DNA of 64,000 nucleotides from an uncultured Spirochaetales bacterium (GCA_949285905.1 CASDZV010000019.1:1-64000), one strand, 5' to 3'; positions 8,012-17,065 are shown, counted from the stretch's first letter. The notes: generated by a model not told the origin, from the letters alone. Made by a program: numbers and translations.

Positions 8012-9850
8012 ATGCAGATTGATTCACAGTTGCTTTTGTTCGGAGCTCTGATACTCCTGGTGTCGTTCCTGATTAACCTCATCGTGGTGCTTATTGTGCG
8101 CCGGAATATCAAGAATGACAGAATGTCCAAGATGATTACCATGCAGCAGGCTGCTTTCCGTTCAGAGTCTGCTTCGACACTGGACAGAATGCGAACCACC
8201 GCAAAGGAATGCCAGCAGAATGTCGAGCTCTCCATCTCACAGGCTGGTGATATGGTCAATCAGATAAGTGATTCGCTGAAGACTCTTTCGGATTATCAGG
8301 AGGATCTTGCGGCGCTTCAGGCGGTATGTGCTGAATATAAGATGGCGCTGGAGAAGCTCCGTATCTCCACAGATCAGGCGGAAGCAAGAATCACCGCAGT
8401 GCAGCAGGAAGTGCAGAAAGTTGAGACTGTCAATGAAAGAATGGATGCATTCCGTGCCGAAGCGGAACGCTGCATGAACCAGCTTCAGGACCTCAAAGCA
8501 GAGTATGTCCGGCTCGTAGCTGCTACACAGGAAAGCCTTAAGACTGCTGCGGAGAATCAGAAGAATGATAACCAGGATATGCTTGCTTCGTTTGTTCAGC
8601 AGATAGAGAGAGCAAAAGAGCAGTTCAGTTCCTTCGTCACTCAGGAACGCATGGATTTCAAAGCATTCTCCGATGCAGAGATGAAGAAAGCTGATGACGC
8701 GACAGTTGATGCTGAAAACAGAAGGGACAGCATTCTCAAAAGCCTTGAGGAAGGAAAGGCTGAACTTGAATCCTTCCGCTCTGATCTTTCTGAGTCGGTT
8801 GCTTCTATGCAGAACCTCAGAGACAGCATCAAAGGGCAGGGGGATGAGGCTGTATCTTCCTTCCTTGCAGAGATTGCAAAGGCAAAAGAGACAGCAAATG
8901 CGGAGCTTGATGAGAAATCAGATGCTCTCAGGGCCTTTGCTGATGAGTTCTCGGCTTCAGCCAAGGATAATGCAGAGCAGGTGAAGAGCAATCTTTCAGA
9001 TAATGCTGATACGCTTATCGGACACCTTAGCGAAGTGATAAGAGAGCAGAAAGAGGATTTTGATGAGTTTGTAAGCGGAAAGAAGAATACGCTTGAAAAT
9101 GATTCAGCAGCTATAATCTCCAGCTTCAAATCGGAAAAGGAAGCGCTTTCATCGGCAATGGAGACTTTCAGCGCTGAACGGAGCTGTGCAGAAGAGAATA
9201 CAAAATCCACTATCGCAGAGGCGCTGAAGAATATAGAGAATGCCCGGCTTGCACTTGATGGAGAACGGAGTTCATTTATCGAGGCTTCCAAAGATGCCAT
9301 TTCTCGCAGTTTCAGCGAGATGCTTGAAGGTGTCAATCAGCGTTATGACAGGATCAAAAACGATGCAGATGCTTTTGTTAAGGCCATTGCAGACCGTGTA
9401 AATGATACACGTGAGACGATTACTCTCCTGACCCAGGGAGAACAGCAGCGTATTCAGGACTCTGTTGAACGTCTACAGGAACTGGATAGGAAAATCAAAG
9501 GATCTGAAGAACAGCTACAGGGCCTCTCTGAGACAATTACATCAACACGCGAGGAACTTTTCACGCTTCAGCAGGACAGAGGAAGGCTGGACAGCGAGAT
9601 TGAAGAGAGAAATAAAGAGCTTGAGCGTCTGAATGATGAGATGCAGAAATCAAAGAGCTCCCGTATCAGCGAGGAAGCCGCCCTTGTCCGCCTGAAACTG
9701 CAGATCTCCAACCTCGAGAAGGAAAAGAAGCAGGCAGAGAAGGCAAAAGAGCCGGAACCTGTGAAAAAGCCAGAGGAGATGATAGAGGAGTTTCCTGATG
9801 ACATCTTCACAGGTAATGTCGAGGAAGTGAACCTCGACGATGATGAGTGA
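8012..9850 (+). CDS. Membrane-anchored long coiled-coil protein (spirochaete coiled-coil type)
   Basis: 612 residues. An N-terminal membrane segment (about 8-28, LFGALILLVSFLINLIVVLIV) is followed by a nearly continuous coiled coil of about 530 residues rich in Glu, Lys, Ala, Gln and Ser with regular heptads, then an acidic tail (PEEMIEEFPDDIFTGNVEE). It resembles the long coiled-coil proteins kept across spirochaetes and thought to be structural, perhaps linked to cell shape; that role is inference. It follows the HAD gene by eight bases with a weak AGAGG site. The 3' end meets the convergent dehydrogenase with almost no gap. Confidence 0.7.
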   Translation: MQIDSQLLLFGALILLVSFLINLIVVLIVRRNIKNDRMSKMITMQQAAFRSESASTLDRMRTTAKECQQNVELSISQAGDMVNQISDSLKTLSDYQEDLAALQAVCAEYKMALEKLRISTDQAEARITAVQQEVQKVETVNERMDAFRAEAERCMNQLQDLKAEYVRLVAATQESLKTAAENQKNDNQDMLASFVQQIERAKEQFSSFVTQERMDFKAFSDAEMKKADDATVDAENRRDSILKSLEEGKAELESFRSDLSESVASMQNLRDSIKGQGDEAVSSFLAEIAKAKETANAELDEKSDALRAFADEFSASAKDNAEQVKSNLSDNADTLIGHLSEVIREQKEDFDEFVSGKKNTLENDSAAIISSFKSEKEALSSAMETFSAERSCAEENTKSTIAEALKNIENARLALDGERSSFIEASKDAISRSFSEMLEGVNQRYDRIKNDADAFVKAIADRVNDTRETITLLTQGEQQRIQDSVERLQELDRKIKGSEEQLQGLSETITSTREELFTLQQDRGRLDSEIEERNKELERLNDEMQKSKSSRISEEAALVRLKLQISNLEKEKKQAEKAKEPEPVKKPEEMIEEFPDDIFTGNVEEVNLDDDE

Positions 9851-9851
9851 T

Positions 9852-10808
9852 TCACTTCACGATATTCTTCGGTGTTCCTATCATAAAGGAAACAAGGTTC
9901 TCAAGCGCGTTATTCATCAGGCGTTGCCTTGTTTCTTTTGCAGCCCAGGCTGTGTGTGGTGTGATGAGGCAGTTTTCAAGTCCGATGAGTGTAGAGCCAT
10001 TTACCGGAGGTTCTTCTGAGAGGACATCCAGTCCGGCCCCTGCAATTCTCTTTCCCTTGAGAGCCTCTGCCAGCGCATTCTCATCGACAAGTCCGCCTCG
10101 GGCTGTGTTTATGAGAAGTGTAGTTTCCTTCATGAGACTGAGACTTTCCTTGTTGATGATACCCTTTGTATCTGCAGTCAGAGGAACATGCAGGGAGATG
10201 ATGTCTGCAGATGAGAATAGCGTTGTCCTGTCTACGGCTCTGAAGCCCTTTTCTTCGGCTTCAGGTTTCGGACTTCTTGTTGAATAGATTACACCCATGC
10301 CGAATGCTGCAGCTATTTCAGCAACTCGCATTCCAATATGTCCCATCCCCAGAATTCCCATCACTTTGCCGTGCAGCTCTTCCAATGGGTATGGGAAATA
10401 TGAGAAACGCCCTGATTCTCCCCATTTGCCATTCTTGACCTCTCGGTCAAGCATTGCAGTGCGGTGAGTAAACTCAAGGATATGTGCAAAGACAGATTCC
10501 GCAACACCTTCGGTACTGTATTCAGGCACATTCGTGACAATGATTCCCATCTCTGCAGCAGCCTCTGTATCGATGATGTTGTACCCTGTTGCTGTTACGC
10601 CGATATATTTCAGCTTGGGGAGTTTTTCCATCGTCTCGCGAGAGAATGGCACTTTGTTTGTCAGTACAGCATCGCTATCGCTGCAGCGCTGGATGATTTC
10701 ATCCTCTGCTGTGGAGTCATAGACACTGAGAGTGCCGACGCTTTCAAAACCATCCCAGGAAAGATCTCCAGGGTTCATATAGCTTCCATCAAGTACTGTG
10801 ATATTCAT
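9852..10808 (-). CDS. D-2-hydroxyacid dehydrogenase (NAD-dependent)
   Basis: 318 residues from the ATG at 10808. The Rossmann motif GMGHIGMRVAEIAAAFGMG is followed by catalytic Arg in NTARGGLVDE, Glu in GLDVLSEEPP and His in ITPHTAWAAKE. The closest functional group is glycerate/hydroxypyruvate or related D-2-hydroxyacid dehydrogenases, which reduce 2-ketoacids with NADH; the substrate is open. An earlier in-frame start six codons upstream is possible, but a TACACT box ends six bases before the chosen ATG, which would exclude it from the mRNA. It is convergent with the coiled-coil gene. Confidence 0.88.
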   Translation of the reverse strand: MNITVLDGSYMNPGDLSWDGFESVGTLSVYDSTAEDEIIQRCSDSDAVLTNKVPFSRETMEKLPKLKYIGVTATGYNIIDTEAAAEMGIIVTNVPEYSTEGVAESVFAHILEFTHRTAMLDREVKNGKWGESGRFSYFPYPLEELHGKVMGILGMGHIGMRVAEIAAAFGMGVIYSTRSPKPEAEEKGFRAVDRTTLFSSADIISLHVPLTADTKGIINKESLSLMKETTLLINTARGGLVDENALAEALKGKRIAGAGLDVLSEEPPVNGSTLIGLENCLITPHTAWAAKETRQRLMNNALENLVSFMIGTPKNIVK

Positions 10809-10814
10809 ACCTGA

Positions 10815-10820
10815 AGTGTA
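10815..10820 (-). promoter_or_regulatory. -10 box TACACT of a probable leaderless mRNA
   Basis: On the minus strand TACACT, six bases (tcaggt), then the ATG at 10808. There is no Shine-Dalgarno in the gap. The box lies inside the longer reading frame and so favours the shorter start. Confidence 0.55.
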
Positions 10821-10959
10821 CAGCATCCTGAATAAGTTTGACCATTTCTCTTCGTATTGTTACCCTAAACATATGCTATTAGCATATTTGCTTTTTGACT
10901 GACAAAAGGGGCCTATACGTTTTCATTTCCTTGAGTACATAGCGAGTATGGATGTTCAA

Positions 10960-11010
10960 AACAATTTTAGTTGACGCCTTTTATTTCAGTCATCGATAAT
11001 GAAAATTGTT
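10960..11010 (+). promoter_or_regulatory. Promoter and inverted-repeat operator of the TetR-type gene
   Basis: TTGACG (10971-10976), an 18-base spacer and GATAAT (10995-11000) form a good promoter. A perfect 9-bp inverted repeat, AACAATTTT at 10960-10968 and AAAATTGTT at 11002-11010, brackets it. The left flank AATTTTAGTTGACG recurs with one change (AATTTTTGTTGACG) at the promoter upstream of the transporter gene. This fits a shared binding site for the neighbouring TetR protein, which is inference. Confidence 0.6.
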
Positions 11011-11027
11011 CATTAGAAGAGGAGAAA

Positions 11028-11666
11028 ATGCTGAATTCTGATTATACACGACAAAGGATAATCAATGCCGCTTATGATTTATTTGGCAGAATCGGATATA
11101 CAGCTACAACTGTGCGAATGATTGCAGATAAGGCGGATGTGTCATTGTCCGCAATACCCTACTACTTTGAAAGTAAGGAGAATTTATTCAGATTCATTGC
11201 AGATCTTTCAATTAGTGAGTTCGGAGCATATTTCAGTGAAGTTAATCAGCAGATTGAGAAATACCTGAAAAGTGATAGCCAAGATAGTGAAATGGCGGCA
11301 AAGCTTTTGGAGAAATTTATTAGAAAGCACCTTGATTATGTCTTTGATCCTGAAAATTCTATTCAGCTCAAATTCCTTTTTCAGTTACGGTCATCGCAAG
11401 ATCACCCCGATTGTAGCAATGACGGATTCTATAATATAACTATTCATCCTTTGTGCTGCCTTATTAGAATACTCCGGCCAGATATCAAAAAGATGGATGA
11501 AGCAGTTGTCCTTGCCTATTCAATCATAGGGGAACATCTTGTATTCTGCTATCATAAGCCCAGTATACTGAAGCAATTAAGGATTGGTGATTATGGTGAT
11601 TATTCCGAAATTGCAAAATCAATTCTTGTAGATAGAGATATAAAATCATTTATATGCTGTGAGTGA
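11028..11666 (+). CDS. TetR/AcrR-family transcriptional regulator
   Basis: 212 residues. The N-terminal helix-turn-helix is typical (TRQRIINAAYDLFGRIGYTATTVRMIA, then SAIPYYFESKENLFRFI). The C-terminal ligand domain is divergent and ends CC-rich. The frame is open to a TTG at 10971, but that triplet is part of the -35 element, so translation must begin at the ATG at 11028, which has an AGAGGAG site. The gene lies at the head of an island with a DASS transporter, an MtnA homologue, an ECF transporter and a nucleoside phosphorylase, and probably regulates it in response to a metabolite. Confidence 0.88.
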   Translation: MLNSDYTRQRIINAAYDLFGRIGYTATTVRMIADKADVSLSAIPYYFESKENLFRFIADLSISEFGAYFSEVNQQIEKYLKSDSQDSEMAAKLLEKFIRKHLDYVFDPENSIQLKFLFQLRSSQDHPDCSNDGFYNITIHPLCCLIRILRPDIKKMDEAVVLAYSIIGEHLVFCYHKPSILKQLRIGDYGDYSEIAKSILVDRDIKSFICCE

Positions 11667-11849
11667 GTTTCATCTGCTTGTTCCCCGGCTAAGTTCAGTT
11701 ATGCGCCTTTGAATTGAGTGGCACTGTACCTCTTTCTGTATGCTGCTCAATACATTTTCCTTTAATAAAGTTCCACAGTTCTTTAGCTTTTCTTCCTGCT
11801 CTGAAGATAGCGAAGATATGCGGGGAAACGAAGATGATGAGAATTTTTG

Positions 11850-11885
11850 TTGACGATATAGAATAATTGTACCAATATAGAATAA
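11850..11885 (+). promoter_or_regulatory. Promoter region with tandem 11-bp repeat before the DASS transporter gene
   Basis: TTGACG at 11850-11855 is a -35 element. The -10 is ambiguous: CAATAT at 11873 with a 17-base spacer, or TAGAAT at 11878 with 22. ATATAGAATAA occurs twice, at 11856-11866 and 11875-11885, 19 bases apart on the same face of the helix, which suggests an operator. The -35 flank matches that of the tetR promoter over 14 bases with one mismatch. The rest of the 245-base gap after the TetR gene shows nothing else I can support. Confidence 0.5.
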
Positions 11886-11911
11886 ACGTACTAGATAAGA
11901 GGTAAGCAACA

Positions 11912-13321
11912 TTGTTTAGATACGGAAAGGAAACAGCAGTATTTGCCATAATTGTCTTTGCCGCAATTGCAATTGCTATCCTTTTAGTGGCTGATAATAA
12001 AGATAATCCAGTCTTGCTAGTGCTTTTCATTTTGTTTGTGACCACATTGTTCTGGATTGTGAAACCATTCGGTATATCAATTGGCGGTACATCATGTCTA
12101 CTTCTTGCTTTGTTTATGCTACTCGGTATACCGAATGAAATAGTTTTCTCTGGATTCATGGAATCTTCTGTATGGACAATGATTCCAGCTTTGTTCTTTG
12201 GATATGCATTGAAGAAGACAGGGCTGGGAAGAAGGCTTGTAAGTTATGTGCTAGGTCACATAGGATCACTATCATATTTCAAGTTGATTGCGGCTTGGTT
12301 TGTTATAGGAGTGATTCTGTCACTTCTTACGCCATCAATCACAGTAAGGGTTATCATTGTCATTCCTCTCGCTATGGAAACGGTAGATTTGTGCGGTATC
12401 CCAAAGAATAGCAAAGGCAGATCGCTTATCCTTTTATCGGCTTGGAGTATGTCTGTTATTCCGGGGATTGGGTGGTATACAGGGTCTCTTCTAGGACCTG
12501 TAATCAGTGGAATATTCTCATCTGTTCCAGAAATTCCTGCTATAACACCTTCCAAATGGTTGTCAATTTGTCTTCTTCCTACAGCAATTGTGACAGTTCT
12601 GCTGCTGATTATGTCATATTTCTTCCTGAAACCCGATTCAAATCTTAAGAAGATAAATAATCCATTTAAGACATCAAAATATCCAAAGATTTCTTTTGAT
12701 GAGAAGTCTTCACTTATTATTCTTCTTGCTGCTTTCACAATGATGGCTACTGAACGGATTCATGGATTGTCTAGCACGGTAATATGCATGCTCGGATTCG
12801 TGCTTTTATGTATTACTGGGGTTCTGAATGAGAAAGATATAAGTGAGGGAATCTCATGGGATATGGTGCTTTTCATAGGAGCCTCGCTGTGTTTCGAGGC
12901 AGTGTTTGAGTATTGTGGAGTAACTGATTGGCTATCTCATATGCTGTATCCATTTATAAGTATTTTTGCTGAACATGAAATTCTGTTGGTGCTTTCAGTT
13001 ACAATATTTCTTTTTATCTGGCACTTTGTTGATGTTGCGCTCTTAACTCCAACGCTTATTGTTTTTGCAGCCATTGTACCAATGATACAGCATGTATGCG
13101 GTATCAGTTCACTTGTTTGGATTCCGATCTTCTCATTTGCAATCTGTTCATTCTTTTTACCCTATCAGAACATGTTCCTTATGATAGGCGAATCGGAATG
13201 TGGAAAAACTGGGTGGATGACTGAACACCGTCTTATTTATGCTTGTGTTTATTGTATCGTTTCAATTGTAACTGTTTTTTGCATGATTCCTTACTGGAGA
13301 TGTTTGGGACTATTCCCATGA
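11912..13321 (+). CDS. DASS/SLC13-family anion transporter
   Basis: 469 residues with about 11-12 membrane segments. The hairpin motif region LLTPSITVRVIIVIPLAM resembles the SNT/SxT-type motifs of CitT-like divalent anion:sodium symporters, and the C-terminus ends IPYWRCLGLFP, close to the IPYW ending of this family. Likely substrates are di- or tricarboxylates or other organic anions; none can be chosen. The start is a TTG at 11912 with an AAGAGGT site eight bases upstream; no ATG occurs before the first membrane segment. The mtnA-like gene follows after 12 bases. Confidence 0.8.
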   Translation: MFRYGKETAVFAIIVFAAIAIAILLVADNKDNPVLLVLFILFVTTLFWIVKPFGISIGGTSCLLLALFMLLGIPNEIVFSGFMESSVWTMIPALFFGYALKKTGLGRRLVSYVLGHIGSLSYFKLIAAWFVIGVILSLLTPSITVRVIIVIPLAMETVDLCGIPKNSKGRSLILLSAWSMSVIPGIGWYTGSLLGPVISGIFSSVPEIPAITPSKWLSICLLPTAIVTVLLLIMSYFFLKPDSNLKKINNPFKTSKYPKISFDEKSSLIILLAAFTMMATERIHGLSSTVICMLGFVLLCITGVLNEKDISEGISWDMVLFIGASLCFEAVFEYCGVTDWLSHMLYPFISIFAEHEILLVLSVTIFLFIWHFVDVALLTPTLIVFAAIVPMIQHVCGISSLVWIPIFSFAICSFFLPYQNMFLMIGESECGKTGWMTEHRLIYACVYCIVSIVTVFCMIPYWRCLGLFP

Positions 13322-13333
13322 AAGGAGTAATTG

Positions 13334-14398
13334 ATGAGAAAACTTGCTTTGCTTGCTGACAGATTCAACACTCTTTGGATGGAGGACGGAAAAGTCCACA
13401 TGCTTAACAGGCGTAAATATCCTTTTGTCATAGAATATGTTACGTGCAGCAATCTTGAAGAGGTAGCTGAATGTATTGAAAACATGACAATACAGGGCGC
13501 CCCACCTCTAGCATACGCAGCTGGACTTGCCTTGAGCATGCTTGCGCATGAGCATGAGATGGATAGTGAACAGAAGTTCTTCGAGGCATTTGAAGCGGGG
13601 ATTGATCGTCTTATGCATACCCGTCCTACTGGATGGGATCTTGGATATGTCATGAATGGCTGCAGGGAAGTCGCCAAATCATCATATGATTTCGGGCGTG
13701 ATGTAGCAGAGGAAATCAGAAAATATGTATATGTGCAGATAGAAGATGGAAATCGCATAGCAAGGGATACTGGCCGTTATGCTGCTGATCTTATTCGGGA
13801 TGGTGCGAGAATCCAGACGATATGTTTTGCAGGAGCCGCTTTGGCGTATATGCTTTATTTTGCTGCAGAAGATGGCAAAGATATAGAACTTTTTGCTTCA
13901 GAGACGCGGCCTTATCTTCAGGGAGCGAGGCTGACAGCCCAGTCATGTGTGGAGATGGGAATCCCTGTTACTGTGATAACCGATAATATGCCTGGCTATC
14001 TTATGGAAAGTGGGAAGACGAATGTTTTCGTTTCCACTGCGGATAAGATAACAATGGATGGATATATTGCTAATAAAATTGGTACGTATCAGATTGCAAT
14101 GGCAGCTTTTGACAATGATATTCCATACTATCTCCTTGGTTATAATGGTCCGGTAAAAGGCAGCTATGGGCCTTCTTCGCTCAAGATTGAGGAGAGAAGT
14201 CCCGAAGAAGTACTTCATTGTCTTGGACAGAGAACTTCCGTTGATGGTGTAAATGGATATTACCCCGCATTTGATATAACGAGTCCTCGATATATATCAG
14301 CAGTGGCTACGGACAGAGGAATTTTTCCCGCTAGGCTTATAGGGAAATATCATGAAAAGCCTTATCTGGATCCATTTAAGAATCCAAGAGTTATATAG
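13334..14398 (+). CDS. MtnA-family aldose-1-phosphate isomerase (eIF2B-alpha-like)
   Basis: 354 residues of the fold that isomerises 5-methylthioribose 1-phosphate, or related 5-deoxypentose 1-phosphates, to the ketose form. The catalytic pair is kept: C164 (TICFAGAAL) and D237 (STADKITMDG), with ETRPYLQGARLTA at 190-202 and ANKIGTY. The phosphate-site motif usually reading RGAP is QGAP here (Gln54), so it differs from orthodox MtnA and the substrate may be another pentose 1-phosphate. The ATG at 13334 has an AAAGGAG site; a TTG just before it is not needed. The downstream phosphorylase gene would supply its substrate. Confidence 0.78.
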   Translation: MRKLALLADRFNTLWMEDGKVHMLNRRKYPFVIEYVTCSNLEEVAECIENMTIQGAPPLAYAAGLALSMLAHEHEMDSEQKFFEAFEAGIDRLMHTRPTGWDLGYVMNGCREVAKSSYDFGRDVAEEIRKYVYVQIEDGNRIARDTGRYAADLIRDGARIQTICFAGAALAYMLYFAAEDGKDIELFASETRPYLQGARLTAQSCVEMGIPVTVITDNMPGYLMESGKTNVFVSTADKITMDGYIANKIGTYQIAMAAFDNDIPYYLLGYNGPVKGSYGPSSLKIEERSPEEVLHCLGQRTSVDGVNGYYPAFDITSPRYISAVATDRGIFPARLIGKYHEKPYLDPFKNPRVI

Positions 14399-14427
14399 AA
14401 ATCCTCATATCAGGAGAAGGAGGGAAT

Positions 14428-15405
14428 ATGAGAAACAGGAAAAGTCTTATTCTCGCTATCGGTGGTTTAGCTGTCACAGTTGCAGGGTTATTCATTCCCT
14501 GGTATGACAATACCCTGGCCTCAATGACCGGTATGCAGATTGCAGAAGATGCTGGTACATTGTTCGTTGTCCTCATGTATCTGATTCAATTGGCTGTTGT
14601 TGTGCTTGCATTCATGGTAAATAGGGACAACCTGAAAAGCACGAGAATCAATGCGGCCATAAGGGCGCTTCTCACAGTTGTTGGAATATATCTTCTGATG
14701 AGTGTGAAGAAAGTCATGGCTTTTGGCCAGCAGAGTCTCCCGGTGGAGACATTGCTAGGCGTGTATGTTGTTGTCGTGGGCTGGATTCTGCAGCTATTCA
14801 CTCTTCTTTGTGATTATAAAGCATCGCTTGGTAATAAACGCTGGTCAACGGTAGATCTTGTGCTTGTTGTCATCACAGCAGCTATTTACGCGGCAGCGCT
14901 TCTTACACTCAGTTTCATAAAACTAGCACCTGGAACATGGTTGCGCCCAGCAAATGCGATGCAGGCTCCATTTGGTATACTTTTCGGCATACCGGGGTGT
15001 CTTGGAATAGCTATAGGCAATTTTATCTCTGATCTGACGCAGGGAACAGCACCACATGTTCTTGTAATGGGACTTCTTACAAATTTTCTTACGGCGTATA
15101 TCCCATATATTGTTGTAAGCAAAGCAAACCTGTCCACAAGACGAAGCCTTATAGAGTTTGTTGTTTTTGGAAGTCTTCTTGGCGCATTGATTGTTGCTGG
15201 ATCGATATTCATAAACGTTATGTTCGGACTCACCCCGAAGGCAGTGGCAATAGCATTTTTCCCGACAACATTCCTGAACCAGCTTTTGCCTTCACTGCTT
15301 TTGGGAATCCCTCTATGTAAGCTTCTTTATCCATTTGTGATAAGGGCTGGCTTGTATAGAGGTAAAGATGCAGCAAGAGACGATGAAAGAAGGGGTAATG
15401 AATGA
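14428..15405 (+). CDS. ECF transporter substrate-binding (S) component, enlarged
   Basis: 325 residues with about nine membrane segments. The C-terminal part (from about 140) has the layout of an ECF S component: hydrophobic helices around LRPANAMQAPFGILFGIPGC and a GIPLCKLLYPF end. Typical S components have about 170-200 residues and six helices, so this one carries four extra N-terminal helices. It binds the imported molecule and is followed at once by two ECF ATPase genes and a T-component gene. Strong site GGAGAAGGAGGG. The substrate is unknown; the neighbours suggest a nucleoside or a methylthio/5-deoxy sugar derivative. Confidence 0.72.
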   Translation: MRNRKSLILAIGGLAVTVAGLFIPWYDNTLASMTGMQIAEDAGTLFVVLMYLIQLAVVVLAFMVNRDNLKSTRINAAIRALLTVVGIYLLMSVKKVMAFGQQSLPVETLLGVYVVVVGWILQLFTLLCDYKASLGNKRWSTVDLVLVVITAAIYAAALLTLSFIKLAPGTWLRPANAMQAPFGILFGIPGCLGIAIGNFISDLTQGTAPHVLVMGLLTNFLTAYIPYIVVSKANLSTRRSLIEFVVFGSLLGALIVAGSIFINVMFGLTPKAVAIAFFPTTFLNQLLPSLLLGIPLCKLLYPFVIRAGLYRGKDAARDDERRGNE

Positions 15406-16238
15406 AACCGCTGATTTCTGTCGAACATCTTTCGTGGAGCTACATAGGCTCATCCCGACGTGCCCTGGATGACCTGAACTTCGAGCTGATGCCGGGAGAA
15501 GTTTTAGGTATAACAGGAGCTTCTGGTGCAGGTAAGACTACCCTGACACTGTGCATGAATAGCCTGATTCCTAATAATTTCCATGGTGAATATTCCGGAT
15601 CAGTCATGATTTCAGATAGGAAGGTTTCTGAAAGCAGGGTCTGCGATCTGGCTCAGTATGTCGGAATAGTTTTCCAGGATCCCGAATCGCAGTTTATGGG
15701 TATGACAGTCGAAGAAGAGCTGGTGTTCACTCTTGAGAATCTTGGCTTTTCCGATGAGGAGATAACGCGGAGGATTGCAGAGGCGATAGAGACAGTCGGG
15801 ATGGCGGACTTTATGCAGCGTTCTCCATTCAGTCTTTCCGGAGGACAGAAGCAGAAAGTTGCAATTGCCTCATGTCTTGCACTTGAACCAGCAGTACTTG
15901 TCCTTGATGAACCAACTTCAGAGCTTGACCCTGTTGGTGCTTCAGAGGTGTTTTCTGTCCTTCAGAATCTGAAAAAACAGAAATCAGTCGGAATAATCGT
16001 TGTTTCTCATGCGACAGAAGACCTTGCTTTGTTATGTGACCGCGTGATGCTTATGTCAGAAGGAAAGCAGATATGCCTGAGAAAGATAGATGAATTCTTC
16101 TCGGATGTTGCACTTCTTGATGAGTATGGGGTTCAGATTCCGCAGATTACCGAAGCCTTTTCAATGATTCCAGGTATTGGAAAGGAGGACTTGCCGATAA
16201 CTCTTGATGAGGCAGTAAGAAAACTTAGGGGAGCTTGA
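15402..16238 (+). CDS. ECF transporter ATPase A (canonical)
   Basis: 278 residues. Walker A is GASGAGKTT near residue 47, the signature is LSGGQKQKVAIA, Walker B is VLVLDEPTSELD, and the H-loop is VVSHATED. It is an energising ATPase of an ECF (energy-coupling factor) transporter. It begins ATGA with the stop of the S-component gene, so expression is coupled. The C-terminal extension (residues 225-278) is of the kind ECF ATPases use for dimer contacts. All catalytic motifs are intact, in contrast to its partner. Confidence 0.9.
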   Translation: MKPLISVEHLSWSYIGSSRRALDDLNFELMPGEVLGITGASGAGKTTLTLCMNSLIPNNFHGEYSGSVMISDRKVSESRVCDLAQYVGIVFQDPESQFMGMTVEEELVFTLENLGFSDEEITRRIAEAIETVGMADFMQRSPFSLSGGQKQKVAIASCLALEPAVLVLDEPTSELDPVGASEVFSVLQNLKKQKSVGIIVVSHATEDLALLCDRVMLMSEGKQICLRKIDEFFSDVALLDEYGVQIPQITEAFSMIPGIGKEDLPITLDEAVRKLRGA

Positions 16239-16240
16239 AA

Positions 16241-17065
16241 ATGTCTGAGCTTGTTGAAATCCGAGATCTTCATTTTTCTTATTCTGCAGACGGGCCTGAA
16301 ATAATACATGGTCTTGATTTGGACATCAGGGCTGGTGATTACATCGCAATGATTGGACAGAATGGCTCTGGTAAAACGACTTTGTCTAAGCTGATTGGCG
16401 GTCTGAATAAAGCAACATCAGGTGTAATAAAGCTTAATGGGCGACCTGTGGATGACATGAAGGTTGCAGAACGTGTTTCCACTGTTGGTTACTGCTATCA
16501 GAATCCTGACCATCAGATTTTCCTGAATACAATCGAGGATGAAGTAGCTTATGGCCCAAGGAATCTTGGACTGGACAAGGAGTCTATTGAAGAAAGAGTG
16601 GTTCAGTCCCTTGAAGCTGTAGGCCTTCTGAAATACAGGAAGTCAGAACCATATTTTGCAGGAAAGGGAGAGCGGCAGAAGATTGCTGTTGCTTCTGTTC
16701 TTGCCATGCGGCCTGAACTCATCGTATTGGATGAACCGACAACAGGCCTTGATTGGCGTGATAGCAGGAACATGATGTCACTTATCCGGACAATTCACGA
16801 AGCCGGTCACACGATTATGATCATCACTCATAATATGCGTCTTGTTGCTGAGAATGCTACAAGAGCGATTGTTATGTGTCATGGAGATATTCAGCTTGAT
16901 GGTACACCGGAAGAGGTATTCCGTTATGAAGAAACACTGCGTAAAAGTTTTGTCACTCCACCTCAGATAACCCAGTTATGGCAGCAGGTGGATAACAAGG
17001 AAAACATCTGGTTGGACGCGAAGGATGCCATTCCGTTCTTTACAGCGCATTTTGATATTCATTGA
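16241..17065 (+). CDS. ECF transporter ATPase A' with altered signature motif
   Basis: 274 residues. Walker A GQNGSGKTT, Q-loop YCYQNPDHQIF, Walker B LIVLDEPTTGLD and H-loop IITHNM are all present. The ABC signature, normally LSGG, reads AGKG (A140-G143), losing the serine and putting a lysine in place of a glycine. In ABC dimers the signature of one subunit closes the ATP site of the other, so one of the two composite sites may be inactive or regulatory. The ATG at 16241 follows an AGGGGAG site; a TTG at 16235 overlapping the previous stop is less likely. Confidence 0.88.
   Translation: MSELVEIRDLHFSYSADGPEIIHGLDLDIRAGDYIAMIGQNGSGKTTLSKLIGGLNKATSGVIKLNGRPVDDMKVAERVSTVGYCYQNPDHQIFLNTIEDEVAYGPRNLGLDKESIEERVVQSLEAVGLLKYRKSEPYFAGKGERQKIAVASVLAMRPELIVLDEPTTGLDWRDSRNMMSLIRTIHEAGHTIMIITHNMRLVAENATRAIVMCHGDIQLDGTPEEVFRYEETLRKSFVTPPQITQLWQQVDNKENIWLDAKDAIPFFTAHFDIH

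Noticed and set aside
8641..9336. 231-codon minus-strand frame inside the coiled-coil gene
   Set aside because: Ser/Ala/Phe-rich composition is the usual mirror of a Glu/Lys/Ala coiled coil; there is no start signal or neighbour coupling.
10971..11027. TTG start giving a TetR protein 19 residues longer
   Set aside because: The TTG is part of the -35 TTGACG and the -10 follows, so it is upstream of the transcription start. The ATG at 11028 has a good Shine-Dalgarno.
11695..12159. Minus-strand reading frame of 154 codons with a plausible-looking C-terminus (SPHIFAIFRAGRKAKELWNF)
   Set aside because: Most of it is antisense to the membrane-spanning transporter gene, and I recognise no family. 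A gene remnant at 11695-11830 cannot be excluded but is not supported.
14399..14427. SAM, purine or other riboswitch ahead of the ECF operon
   Set aside because: The gaps in this operon are 12-30 bases, and the 245-base gap at 11667-11911 shows no recognisable aptamer core.
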